From GCA-2733415 sp049614485 (GTDB lineage: Bacteria; Bacteroidota; Bacteroidia; Flavobacteriales; Flavobacteriaceae), in assembly GCA_049614485.1 (NCBI GenBank), contig JBMZDR010000003.1:62001-126000 (forward strand): a stretch of 64,000 nt of DNA, read 5' to 3'. A program made the position numbers and the translations under genes. The number at the start of each line of letters is the position of its first letter. Position 1 is the first letter of the stretch. The notes beneath the pieces are model-generated. The model ran no database searches. It saw nothing but the letters and a program-made list of their open reading frames with translations, and was not told the DNA's origin. This document shows positions 25,134-34,026 of this stretch, one piece after another.

Positions 25134-26600
25134 ATGCAAGACAACAAGAATCTTACCGAGATTGAAATTGAAAACCAACATATTATTGACAATAAAGAAT
25201 TAAGTATATGGGAAGCTCTTATTCCTGTTGTTATTTTAATGGGGTTATTAGCTTATAATATCTTCTTTAAAGATGGTGCTTGGTTAGGTGATTATTCTAA
25301 TCAATTAATTTTACTAATTACTGCTGTGATTACAGCTTTTGTTGGTTTTTATAATAAGGTGAGCCTAAAAACTATGGTAACTGAAATTTGGGAAAACCTT
25401 AAAAGTGTCTTCGTTCCAATTATGATTTTATTTCTGGTTGGTGCTTTAGCTGGTACATGGCTTATTAGCGGAATCATTCCTGCGATGGTGTATTACGGAT
25501 TACAAGTATTGAGTCCTGAAATATTTTTACCTGCATCCGTAATAATTGCAGCAATTATTTCAATTGCAACAGGTAGCTCATGGACAACATCTGCTACAGT
25601 TGGTATTGCGTTAATTGGTATTGGTTCGGCGTTAGGAATTCCAACAGGAATGATTGCTGGAGCTGTTATTTCCGGAGCTTATTTCGGAGATAAAATGTCG
25701 CCATTGAGTGACACTACAAATCTTGCGCCTGCAATGGCTGGAACAGATTTATTTACACATATTAAATACATGGCATTCACCACGGTACCAACAATTATCA
25801 TCACTTTAATTGCGTTCAGCATCATGAGTATGACAATTGACACTACTGGTAGTGCTGATATAAGTGGCTTATTGAACACTATTAAAACTACATTTAACAT
25901 TACACCGTACTTGTTTATTGTACCATTAGTTGTTGTTGCTTTAATTCTATTAAAAACCAAACCTCTAATTGCTTTAGGAACTGGGGTTCTTTTAGCAGCA
26001 GTATTCTCTATCATATTTCAAGGAGATATTTTAACAAATTTAGCCAGTACTAACTTTGAAGCTATTGTCAATTCTATCATTACCGATACATCTATAGTCA
26101 CAGATAATGAAAAATTAAATGAATTGTTCAGCTCAGGTGGTATGAATGGAATGTTATGGACTATCTATCTAATTATTTGCGCTATGGTTTTTGGTGGTGC
26201 GATGGACGGAATTGGTGCTTTATCTCGTATCACAAAAGCCTTATTAAAATTAGCTGATTCAGTTTTCGGTTTATTTGCCACTACTGTTATCAGTTGTTTA
26301 GGCTTAAATACTATTGCTTCTGATCAATATTTAGCTATTGTTATACCTGGTAAAATGTTTAAAAAAGCATACCAGGACAAAGGTTTAGCTCCTGAAAACT
26401 TAAGTAGAACACTAGAAGATTCTGGAACTGTAACTTCAGTATTAATACCATGGAACACATGTGGGGCATACCAAGCCGGTGTGTTAGGTGTTGGTGTTGG
26501 TGAGTATTTTATATTCGCAATTTTTAACTGGCTAAGCCCGTTTATGACATTATTATTTGCCGCTTTAAAGATAAAAATCAGAGGTTTAAAATCTACATAA
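25134..26600 (+). CDS. Na+/H+ antiporter NhaC family protein
   Basis: The 488-residue membrane protein has 11-12 helices of the NhaC family. Conserved patches are IATGSSWTTSATVGIALIGIG, GAVISGAYFGDKMSPLSDTTNLAPAMAG (the ion-binding GDKxSPxSDTT signature), SCLGLNTIASDQYLAIV and EDSGTVTSVLIPWNTCGAY. NhaC exchanges protons for sodium, and some relatives exchange malate and lactate. It stands alone, 70 bp after recG, with no recognised substrate gene beside it. Confidence 0.9.
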   Translation: MQDNKNLTEIEIENQHIIDNKELSIWEALIPVVILMGLLAYNIFFKDGAWLGDYSNQLILLITAVITAFVGFYNKVSLKTMVTEIWENLKSVFVPIMILFLVGALAGTWLISGIIPAMVYYGLQVLSPEIFLPASVIIAAIISIATGSSWTTSATVGIALIGIGSALGIPTGMIAGAVISGAYFGDKMSPLSDTTNLAPAMAGTDLFTHIKYMAFTTVPTIIITLIAFSIMSMTIDTTGSADISGLLNTIKTTFNITPYLFIVPLVVVALILLKTKPLIALGTGVLLAAVFSIIFQGDILTNLASTNFEAIVNSIITDTSIVTDNEKLNELFSSGGMNGMLWTIYLIICAMVFGGAMDGIGALSRITKALLKLADSVFGLFATTVISCLGLNTIASDQYLAIVIPGKMFKKAYQDKGLAPENLSRTLEDSGTVTSVLIPWNTCGAYQAGVLGVGVGEYFIFAIFNWLSPFMTLLFAALKIKIRGLKST

Positions 26601-26664
26601 ACTTTATTTATAACTCTATCAAAAAATTAAATAAATCTTAACGTGATTGCGCAAATCTGATGCG

Positions 26665-26672
26665 TATATTTG
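26665..26672 (+). promoter_or_regulatory. Predicted -7 box of the peroxiredoxin gene
   Basis: TATATTTG at 26665-26672 is an exact -7 consensus, about 40 bp before the ATG. The -33 element is imperfect: GTG at 26643-26645 gives a 19-bp spacer. Confidence 0.45.
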
Positions 26673-26711
26673 TATCAGAAAAAATTTAACTTTTAATTAA
26701 AAAAATACATA

Positions 26712-27344
26712 ATGTCAGTATTAGTAGGAAAAAAAGCACCTCATTTTAGTGCACAAGCGGTAATCAATGGAAATCAATTTGCTGAAAACTTTTCATTAGA
26801 TCAGTATTTAGGTCAAAAAGATGTAATCTTATTCTTTTACCCAAAAGATTTTACATTTGTGTGCCCAACAGAATTACACGCTTTTCAAGAAAAATTAGCC
26901 GAATTTGAATCAAGAGATGTTGCCGTTGTAGGAGTTTCTACAGATACTGAACAATCTCATTACGGATGGTTACAAGTTGAAAAAGGTAACGGAGGAATTA
27001 AAGGTGTTACTTACCCATTAGTTGCAGATACAAACAAAACTATTGCTGCAAACTATGACGTTTTAGCCGGAGAGGTATTTTACAACGACGAAGGTCAAAG
27101 TGTTGCCGAAGGAGAGTTAATTGCATATAGAGGTTTATTTTTAATTGACAAAGCAGGTGTTGTACGCCACCAATTAGTAAATGATTTACCACTAGGAAGA
27201 AATGTTGATGAAGCAATCCGTATGGTAGATGCATTACAGTTTTTTGAAGCAAATGGAGAAGTTTGTCCAGCAAACTGGAGCAAAGGAAAAGATGGTATGC
27301 AAGCAAATCATTCATCTACAGCTGAATATTTAGCTAAAAACTAA
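26712..27344 (+). CDS. Typical 2-Cys peroxiredoxin (AhpC/TSA family)
   Basis: The 210-residue protein has the peroxidatic Cys51 in FYPKDFTFVCPTE and the resolving cysteine near 185 in GEVCPANW, with the extended C-terminal tail of typical 2-Cys enzymes. It reduces H2O2 and alkyl peroxides using thioredoxin or AhpF. No ahpF gene is nearby. A terminator follows, then the thiol peroxidase gene, so two peroxide-scavenging genes lie side by side but as separate units. Confidence 0.94.
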   Translation: MSVLVGKKAPHFSAQAVINGNQFAENFSLDQYLGQKDVILFFYPKDFTFVCPTELHAFQEKLAEFESRDVAVVGVSTDTEQSHYGWLQVEKGNGGIKGVTYPLVADTNKTIAANYDVLAGEVFYNDEGQSVAEGELIAYRGLFLIDKAGVVRHQLVNDLPLGRNVDEAIRMVDALQFFEANGEVCPANWSKGKDGMQANHSSTAEYLAKN

Positions 27345-27360
27345 AAAAATATTTTTGCTA

Positions 27361-27392
27361 AAAAAAGCGTTCCAATTGGAACGCTTTTTTTA
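27361..27392. terminator. Intrinsic terminator after the peroxiredoxin gene
   Basis: The perfect palindrome GCGTTCCAATTGGAACGC (27367-27384) is flanked by A6 and T7. It separates the peroxiredoxin from the tpx gene, which runs in the same direction. Confidence 0.9.
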
Positions 27393-27473
27393 TGGTAATT
27401 TTTCAACTAAAATCCTTATATTTAATTGATTGATTAACATCATCAAATTAACGAATCAAACAACATTATAATT

Positions 27474-27971
27474 ATGGCAACAGTAACACTTAAAGGAAAT
27501 CAAATACACACCTCAGGAACGCTACCTAAAGTTGGAGATAAAGCTCCTGATTTTAAACTTGTAAAAACAGATTTATCTACCGCTACACTTTCTGATTATA
27601 AAGGGAAAGCCGTAGTGTTAAACATATTTCCTAGTATTGACACGGGTACTTGCGCACAATCTGTAAGACAATTCAATAAAGATTTAAATGATATTGAAGA
27701 TGTAATTGTGTTATGCATATCAAGAGATTTACCTTTTGCCCAGGCACGTTTTTGTGGCGCAGAAGGTTTAAAAAACGTCATTAACCTGTCAGATTTTAGA
27801 GCAAATGATTTTGGTAAAACTTATGGTCTAGACTTTATTGACGGTCCTTTAGAAGGACTACACTCAAGAGCTATCGTAGTTATTGATGAAAATGGTGTTA
27901 TTACACACACAGAGCAGGTTTCAGAAATAGTTGACGAACCTAATTACAAAGCAGCTTTTGAAGCTTTATAG
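27474..27971 (+). CDS. tpx: Thiol peroxidase Tpx
   Basis: The 165-residue atypical 2-Cys peroxiredoxin has peroxidatic Cys60 in FPSIDTGTCAQSVRQFN and resolving Cys94 in FAQARFCGAEG, which are the Tpx signatures. It reduces H2O2 and organic hydroperoxides with thioredoxin. Length matches the family (about 165). A plausible -7 box TATATTTA lies at 27417-27424, and the gene ends at a bidirectional terminator shared with the convergent phosphatase gene. Confidence 0.95.
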   Translation: MATVTLKGNQIHTSGTLPKVGDKAPDFKLVKTDLSTATLSDYKGKAVVLNIFPSIDTGTCAQSVRQFNKDLNDIEDVIVLCISRDLPFAQARFCGAEGLKNVINLSDFRANDFGKTYGLDFIDGPLEGLHSRAIVVIDENGVITHTEQVSEIVDEPNYKAAFEAL

Positions 27972-27973
27972 TC

Positions 27974-28015
27974 AAAAAAAAGAAGCGATAATTATTTATT
28001 ATCGCTTCTTTTTTT
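27974..28015. terminator. Bidirectional terminator overlapping the phosphatase stop codon
   Basis: An 11-bp stem GAAGCGATAAT/ATTATCGCTTC (27982-28008) with a 5-nt loop is flanked by A and T runs. The stop codon of the minus-strand phosphatase falls in the stem-loop (27992-27994), and its final codons are part of one arm. Confidence 0.9.
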
Positions 28016-28570
28016 GTAATTCATTAAATAATCACCTTTTTCTTTTCCTTCTGAAAAAGAACTAAATGGTAACGAGTAAAATGGTCTAGTGCCTTTTCTT
28101 GCCTCGTTATTATTCATATCTTCATATTCTATTCTGTAAATAGAAGAGTAAATCATAGCTCTTCCTGTTCCATGATGACAGTGTAAAAGTACGGGATAGG
28201 CATCTGTATTATCTAACGTTTTATAAAATTCTGATAGGTTTTCTTCTGTAGGGATTTGTACTGAAGGGATGTGTACATAGTTCACTCCGTCAATAGCATC
28301 TACAGCTAGTTTTTCTTTTTCTATCTGATTTAAATTGGCAGGATTCAACGCATCTCCAATTTCACCATGTCTAAAATCTACAATTGTTTTAATACCGTAC
28401 TCTTTAACATAATCTGCTATTTTGTCTGGAGGAATAACCCCAGATTTGTAGACCTTACCTTCTGTAATCTCTCCAAAATTATAGTCAAAATACTTATTAT
28501 AAACATGTTCACCAGCAAAAACCAATGCTACAATTAGAATAAGTCCTATTATTTTTTTGCTATTTTTCAT
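27992..28570 (-). CDS. Membrane-anchored tyrosine phosphatase family protein
   Basis: The 192-residue protein has an N-terminal membrane helix (IIGLILIVALVFAGEHVY, about 7-24) and a dual-specificity phosphatase fold. The Cys-x5-Arg signature is in LLHCHHGTGRAM (Cys131, Arg137). The upstream KTIVDFRHGE (about 61-70) resembles the conserved beta-strand loop. The GTGR form occurs in bacterial PTPs acting on proteins or phosphoinositides; the substrate is unknown. It is 21 bp downstream of the LTA-synthase-like gene and probably co-transcribed, which hints at an envelope role. Confidence 0.82.
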   Translation of the reverse strand: MKNSKKIIGLILIVALVFAGEHVYNKYFDYNFGEITEGKVYKSGVIPPDKIADYVKEYGIKTIVDFRHGEIGDALNPANLNQIEKEKLAVDAIDGVNYVHIPSVQIPTEENLSEFYKTLDNTDAYPVLLHCHHGTGRAMIYSSIYRIEYEDMNNNEARKGTRPFYSLPFSSFSEGKEKGDYLMNYKKRSDNK

Positions 28571-28591
28571 ACTGTATCTCTAATTATTAAG

Positions 28592-30523
28592 TTACTTTAT
28601 TGGTGTTGCTGATAATTTATTATCAATAATTCTATTCATATAATCTTGAACAAAGCCTTTTGCTTTTTGACCTAACACTTTCATTTCTTGTGTGGTGTGT
28701 TCTTTTAAATTATTTTCAAGCCCTTTATCTTCTATGTCATAATACCCTAGAATTTTTTTATCATCCATAGAGCATATTAACCCTTCGTTCATAAACTGAA
28801 ACGTAGAACCGTTATGAGTTATTGCATAAGGCTTTTGAAGTGTATCTCCTACAAGGCTTCTTCCCCAACTCATAAAGGGTTTATTGTATCCAACCATATC
28901 CATAATAGTTGGGTAAATATCTATTTGCTGCGCTAAACTATAATCTTTACCTACACGCTCTTTTCTAGGATTGAAAATTAAAATTGGTACCGCAAAACGA
29001 TTAACCATTTTTGCATATTCATCATAATAAATTTGATTACAGTGATCTGCAGTAATTACAAAAATAGTGTTTTCATACCAATTTTCTTTTGATGCTTTTT
29101 TAAAAAACTCTTTTAACGCTTCATCTGTATACCCTACACATTTATGAATTGGCACATGGCCTTTTGGAAACTTTCCTTTATAAGCTGCTGGTACTTTATA
29201 AGGCGAATGTGATGACAGTGTAATTAAAGTAGCCATAAATGGCTCTTGTTTTTTTGATAACACATCTGATGTATAGTTCAGAAAAGGTTTATCCCAAATC
29301 CCCCATAACCCATCAAAATCATCGTCATTATTATATTCTGTTTTTCCATAATAATGGTCAAATCCTAGTATATTACTATAACCTAAAAACCCCATTGAAC
29401 CATTTGGGGCACCATGAAAAAATGACGTATCATACCCCATTTCATTAAATGCCGACACCATTGATTGAGTTTCTTGATTTGAATATGGAGACGAGGTATA
29501 CGCTACTTTAAAAGATGGTATACCTGCTAAAATTGAAGACATAGCATGTATTGATTTCCGTCCGTTTGCATAAGCGTTAGGAAAAATTAAACTGTGCTGT
29601 GCCAAAGAATCTACAAACGGTGTATAGCCTTCATAGTCTTCTATTCCTGCTTTCTCATTAAAACTCCCTATATACTCTCTTGCGAAGCTCTCTACAATTA
29701 ATACTACTACATTTGGTTTTTTTTCCACCGTTCGGTTGTAGGTTTTAATTGGATTAAATGCATCAACTATTACTTTTTGATCAATCCCTTTTCGTTTCTT
29801 AAAATAATTTTTATTAATAGTTCTTATAATTGCAAAAGGGGTATTTAGTATCATATCTGAATGAGCAACCTTACTCACGTGTCTATTAGCATCAACTAAA
29901 GTAATTGGCCTGGTACTATGCTTAAAATCTCCTCTTATTCCTCCAACTGTTAGAACTGCTATTCCACAAAATATGATTATCGAACTCAGCACATATGCAA
30001 TTTTATTCGGGTAGTTTTGTTCTTTTATTTTAACGCGTTTATATAGTTTTACCCAAACATATGAAGTTATAAAGAATAGTAAAAAAACATACCAGTAATC
30101 AATTAGAAACGTAAACAACAGCCCCATTTTATTTTCTTCATTTTCAACTGATTCTAACCCTGCTGTAGTTGTTCGTGTAAACGTGAATTTATAATAAATA
30201 AAATCAATGAAATTTGTAGCGTAAGCAATTAAATTAGTAACAAAATACACCCAAATTACTACTTTCTGATATGCTTTTGAAGTGTTTATAAACAAAGGCA
30301 ATAAACTCATTAAAAGAAATAACGAATTTATATATAAAATTGCTGTGGTATCAAAACTTAGCCCCCTATAGCAGATATTTAAAAACTCTGAAAAGGTAGT
30401 AACATCCAATAACTCTTGATTAAATGCATAAAAAAATAGCCTTGCTACAAAGTAAAAGAAGTACACCAGCAACAATCTGTAAAAAAATATTTTATATTCT
30501 TTAATTCTGATTGAAAAGTTCAT
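28592..30523 (-). CDS. LTA synthase family / sulfatase-domain membrane protein
   Basis: The 643-residue product has five N-terminal membrane helices (about 10-205) followed by an extracytoplasmic alkaline-phosphatase-fold domain (about 265-610). VVLIVESFAREY gives a metal-ligand Glu, NGRKSIHAMSSILAG the likely Ser nucleophile region, and FVITADHCN the distal Asp-His ligands. In LtaS the nucleophile is Thr; here Ser is likely. Gram-negative relatives transfer phosphoglycerol or phosphoethanolamine to lipids or glycans. ATG 30523 is chosen, since the longer frame overlaps the divergent dgkA start. It is followed by the phosphatase gene 21 bp later. Confidence 0.85.
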   Translation of the reverse strand: MNFSIRIKEYKIFFYRLLLVYFFYFVARLFFYAFNQELLDVTTFSEFLNICYRGLSFDTTAILYINSLFLLMSLLPLFINTSKAYQKVVIWVYFVTNLIAYATNFIDFIYYKFTFTRTTTAGLESVENEENKMGLLFTFLIDYWYVFLLFFITSYVWVKLYKRVKIKEQNYPNKIAYVLSSIIIFCGIAVLTVGGIRGDFKHSTRPITLVDANRHVSKVAHSDMILNTPFAIIRTINKNYFKKRKGIDQKVIVDAFNPIKTYNRTVEKKPNVVVLIVESFAREYIGSFNEKAGIEDYEGYTPFVDSLAQHSLIFPNAYANGRKSIHAMSSILAGIPSFKVAYTSSPYSNQETQSMVSAFNEMGYDTSFFHGAPNGSMGFLGYSNILGFDHYYGKTEYNNDDDFDGLWGIWDKPFLNYTSDVLSKKQEPFMATLITLSSHSPYKVPAAYKGKFPKGHVPIHKCVGYTDEALKEFFKKASKENWYENTIFVITADHCNQIYYDEYAKMVNRFAVPILIFNPRKERVGKDYSLAQQIDIYPTIMDMVGYNKPFMSWGRSLVGDTLQKPYAITHNGSTFQFMNEGLICSMDDKKILGYYDIEDKGLENNLKEHTTQEMKVLGQKAKGFVQDYMNRIIDNKLSATPIK

Positions 30524-30584
30524 TAAGTATTTTATATTTGAAAATCGTTGCAAATATATTAATTTTAACGGTAATTTGTCCACT

Positions 30585-30962
30585 ATGAAGCACCGCAAAG
30601 AAAACTTTATTACGAGCAGAATCAATGGCGCTAAATATTCGGTTAAAGGTGCAGTAATACTTCTTAAAACAGAAGCTAGTATTCAAGCACAATTTTCCAT
30701 TGCCGTTTTAGTAACCTGTGCTGGGTTTTATTTTAACATTTCTTCTACGGAATGGATGTTTCAAATTTTAGCCATTGGAGGGGTTATGAGTATTGAAGGT
30801 TTAAATACAGCTATTGAAGAAATTGCTGATTTTATTCATCCTGATTATCATCATAAAATTGGATTAATTAAAGATGTTGCTGCTGGCGCTGTATTTATTG
30901 CTGCATTTGCAGGAGCAATTATCGGGTTGATTATTTATATTCCAAAAATATTAGCGTTATAA
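30585..30962 (+). CDS. dgkA: Diacylglycerol kinase family protein
   Basis: The 125-residue membrane protein has three helices and the DgkA signature GGVMSIEGLNTAIEEIADFI (about 65-84), with AAGAVFIAAFAGAIIGLIIY at the end. It phosphorylates diacylglycerol or undecaprenol at the inner membrane. The N-terminus is soluble and basic, as in undecaprenol-kinase-like members, and substrate choice is open. ATG 30585 is used rather than the upstream TTG. It begins a dense + strand run with only 12 bp before ftsK. It diverges from the LTA-synthase-like gene, a link to lipid recycling. Confidence 0.9.
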   Translation: MKHRKENFITSRINGAKYSVKGAVILLKTEASIQAQFSIAVLVTCAGFYFNISSTEWMFQILAIGGVMSIEGLNTAIEEIADFIHPDYHHKIGLIKDVAAGAVFIAAFAGAIIGLIIYIPKILAL

Positions 30963-30974
30963 ACTATTGTATTA

Positions 30975-33377
30975 ATGGCGAAAAAGAAAAAAGCGAAAGC
31001 ACCTATTAAAACTTATAAGAAGTTTAAACTTCCAGAAATTACTTTAAACAAACAGCAGAAAAATATTCTTGGTGTTTTTTTAATTTTATTTGGCGTGCTA
31101 ATGTGCATAGCTTTCATATCGTATCTTTTTACCTGGAAGGCAGATCAAAGTGAAATAGGACATCTTTCGCGACATTCAAAAACAGAAAATATTGCCAATG
31201 TCTTTGGTGCTTCAATTTCACACTTCTTTATTTACAAAGGCTTTGGTGTAGCTTCACTTATTATTTCCTTTCTAATTAGCCTATCTGGTATCACTTTTTT
31301 ACTGAACACTAAATTTGATCTATTAAAAAAACGATGGTTATGGGGTATGCTAGTTACCTTATGGTTATCTGTTTTCTTAGGCTTCTTTAACAGCTCTATT
31401 TTAAGCGGTACTATTGGTTTTGAAATTAATGATTACTTACAAGGTTACCTCGGTAAACTTGGCGCTGGAGTTTTATTATTCTTCTTTTTAATTACCTACT
31501 TCATCACCCGTTATAAAATAACATTTGATGTTATTGGTGATTTTTTCAATAAAACAAAAGAAACTATTCAAGAAGAAATTATTCCTCAAACAGAAGACAC
31601 TCCTCTCTCTCAAGAGGCAACAGAAGAAGAGTTAATTTCTGAATTTATATTAGAACACACTTCAACAGACACAACTACGGAAGATGAAAAATCATCCGAA
31701 ATTGAATTAGCTACAGAAGAGAACACAACATCTTTGAATATTGAACTACCAAAAGATGAAATTACAATTGACACTAATAATGATTCCTTAGCTATGCAAG
31801 TTGAAGTCATGGAAGAGGAAAAAACAATTACAGACAATTTATCAGACAAACTCGTAGAGGATTTTGGTGAATTTGACCCAACTTTAGAGCTAAGTAACTT
31901 TAAATTTCCTACAATTGACTTACTAAAAGATTATACCGGTGGAAAAGGAATTACTATAGATCAAGAAGAATTAGAAAACAATAAAAATCAAATTGTTACA
32001 ACACTTAAAAATTACAAGATTGAAATTTCTAGTATAAAAGCTACCGTTGGACCAACAGTAACCTTATATGAAATCATTCCAGAAGCAGGTGTTCGAATCT
32101 CCAAAATAAAAAATTTAGAGGACGACATAGCACTATCTTTAGCCGCATTAGGAATTAGGATTATTGCTCCAATGCCTGGTAAAGGAACTGTAGGTATAGA
32201 GGTGCCTAATAAAAAACCACAAATGGTTTCAATGCGTTCTGCTATTGCCTCTAAAAACTTTCAAGAAGCGGAAATGCAATTACCAATTGCATTTGGTAAA
32301 ACTATTAGCAATGAAACCTTGGTTGTAGATTTAGCCAAAATGCCCCATTTATTAATGGCCGGTGCAACAGGACAAGGTAAATCTGTAGGTTTAAACTGTA
32401 TTTTAACATCCCTGCTTTACAAAAAGCACCCAGCAGAAGTCAAATTTGTTTTAGTTGACCCTAAAAAGGTTGAATTAACATTATTTAATAAAATTGAACG
32501 CCACTATTTAGCTAAATTACCAGATAGCGAAGAGGCTATAATAACTGATAACTCAAAAGTTATCAACACTTTAAACTCACTCTGTATTGAAATGGATAAC
32601 CGCTATGAAATGCTTAAAAATGCATTTTGTAGAAACATTGTTGAATACAACAAGAAGTTTAAAGCTCGTAAACTTAACCCTAATGACGGCCATAAGTTTT
32701 TACCATATATCGTATTAGTTGTTGATGAATTTGCAGATTTAATCATGACAGCTGGTAAAGAAGTAGAGACACCAATTGCTCGGTTAGCCCAGTTAGCCAG
32801 AGCTATTGGAATACATTTAATTATTGCTACGCAACGTCCATCTGTTAACGTAATTACCGGTATGATTAAAGCCAATTTCCCAGCAAGAGTTGCCTTTAGA
32901 GTAATGACTGGTATTGATTCTAAAACCATTTTAGATACCGGAGGAGCAAATCAATTAATTGGCCGTGGTGACATGTTGTACACACAAGGAAATGAATTAA
33001 TACGTATACAGTGTGCATTTGTTGACACCCCTGAGGTTGAAAAAATCACTGATTTTATTGGTAGTCAAAAAGCTTACCCAGATGCTCATTTACTTCCTGA
33101 GTACGTAGGTGAAGATGGTGGCACGACTCTTGATAATAATATTTCAGACAGAGATAAGTTGTTCCGTGAAGCAGCAGAAGTATTAGTAACTGCTCAACAA
33201 GGATCAGCATCTTTATTGCAACGAAAATTAAAACTAGGATACAATAGAGCCGGACGTTTAATAGATCAATTAGAGGCCGCTGGAATTGTAGGACCTTTTG
33301 AAGGGAGCAAGGCCAGACAAGTATTAGTACCAGATTTAGTTGCACTAGACCAATTATTAGCAAACGAAAGTAATTAG
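30975..33377 (+). CDS. ftsK: DNA translocase FtsK
   Basis: The 800-residue protein has four membrane helices (about 25-180), an acidic Glu/Thr/Ser-rich linker (about 205-300), and then the motor: GPTVTLYEIIPEAGVRISKI (alpha domain), Walker A GATGQGKS (about 462-469), Walker B VLVVDEFADLI (about 580-590), FPARVAFRV and the gamma DNA-binding domain (ASLLQRKLKLGYNRAGRLIDQLE). FtsK pumps the terminus region at division. The linker is short compared with E. coli. It is followed by lolA after 7 bp. Confidence 0.96.
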   Translation: MAKKKKAKAPIKTYKKFKLPEITLNKQQKNILGVFLILFGVLMCIAFISYLFTWKADQSEIGHLSRHSKTENIANVFGASISHFFIYKGFGVASLIISFLISLSGITFLLNTKFDLLKKRWLWGMLVTLWLSVFLGFFNSSILSGTIGFEINDYLQGYLGKLGAGVLLFFFLITYFITRYKITFDVIGDFFNKTKETIQEEIIPQTEDTPLSQEATEEELISEFILEHTSTDTTTEDEKSSEIELATEENTTSLNIELPKDEITIDTNNDSLAMQVEVMEEEKTITDNLSDKLVEDFGEFDPTLELSNFKFPTIDLLKDYTGGKGITIDQEELENNKNQIVTTLKNYKIEISSIKATVGPTVTLYEIIPEAGVRISKIKNLEDDIALSLAALGIRIIAPMPGKGTVGIEVPNKKPQMVSMRSAIASKNFQEAEMQLPIAFGKTISNETLVVDLAKMPHLLMAGATGQGKSVGLNCILTSLLYKKHPAEVKFVLVDPKKVELTLFNKIERHYLAKLPDSEEAIITDNSKVINTLNSLCIEMDNRYEMLKNAFCRNIVEYNKKFKARKLNPNDGHKFLPYIVLVVDEFADLIMTAGKEVETPIARLAQLARAIGIHLIIATQRPSVNVITGMIKANFPARVAFRVMTGIDSKTILDTGGANQLIGRGDMLYTQGNELIRIQCAFVDTPEVEKITDFIGSQKAYPDAHLLPEYVGEDGGTTLDNNISDRDKLFREAAEVLVTAQQGSASLLQRKLKLGYNRAGRLIDQLEAAGIVGPFEGSKARQVLVPDLVALDQLLANESN

Positions 33378-33384
33378 AAAAAAA

Positions 33385-34020
33385 ATGAAAAAGTATTTAG
33401 TTATCATTATCACATTAATTAGTTCAATTAGTTTTTCTCAAAACGCTGCTAAAGCTAAACAGTATTTAGAAGACGTCTCTAAAAATGTAAAAAACTATAA
33501 AAATATCAGTATCGATTTTAAATACAGTTTAAAAAACGAAGCTGAAAACATTGAACAGAACACAAAAGGAAACGTGTATTTAAAAGGTGAAAACTACCTT
33601 TTAAACTTAATGGGCGTTACCAGATTACACGATGGTAAAAAATCATACACTATTAATAGTGAAGATGAAGAAATAACTATTACCAATTCATCAGATGAAG
33701 ATACTGAAGCTATAACACCTTCTAAAATGCTAACATTTTATAAAGAAGGGTATACATACGCTTGGGATAAAAAACTACCCATTAAAGGCCGTTCTATACA
33801 ATATATAAAACTTACCCCTATTGACAGTAACTCAGAAATTAAATATGTATTATTAGGTATTGATACAAGTACTAAAAACATCTACAATTTAATAGAGAAC
33901 GGAAAAAATGGTACCGTAACAACATTAACTGTTAATAGTTTTAAAACAAACCAACCTTTATCAGAAAGTTTATTTATTTTTGACCGAAATAAATATAGCG
34001 ATTACTATATAAATGAGTAA
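33385..34020 (+). CDS. lolA: LolA-like outer-membrane lipoprotein carrier
   Basis: The 211-residue periplasmic protein has a signal peptide (MKKYLVIIITLISSISFSQ) and an open beta-barrel LolA pattern: DVSKNVKNYKNISIDFKYSLKN, NTKGNVYLKGENYLLNLMGV, and DGKKSYTINSEDEEITI. LolA carries lipoproteins across the periplasm. The C-terminus differs from the proteobacterial type, as expected for Bacteroidota. It is 7 bp after ftsK and 6 bp before the lptF/G gene, so translation is likely coupled. Confidence 0.82.
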   Translation: MKKYLVIIITLISSISFSQNAAKAKQYLEDVSKNVKNYKNISIDFKYSLKNEAENIEQNTKGNVYLKGENYLLNLMGVTRLHDGKKSYTINSEDEEITITNSSDEDTEAITPSKMLTFYKEGYTYAWDKKLPIKGRSIQYIKLTPIDSNSEIKYVLLGIDTSTKNIYNLIENGKNGTVTTLTVNSFKTNQPLSESLFIFDRNKYSDYYINE

Positions 34021-34026
34021 CTGATC

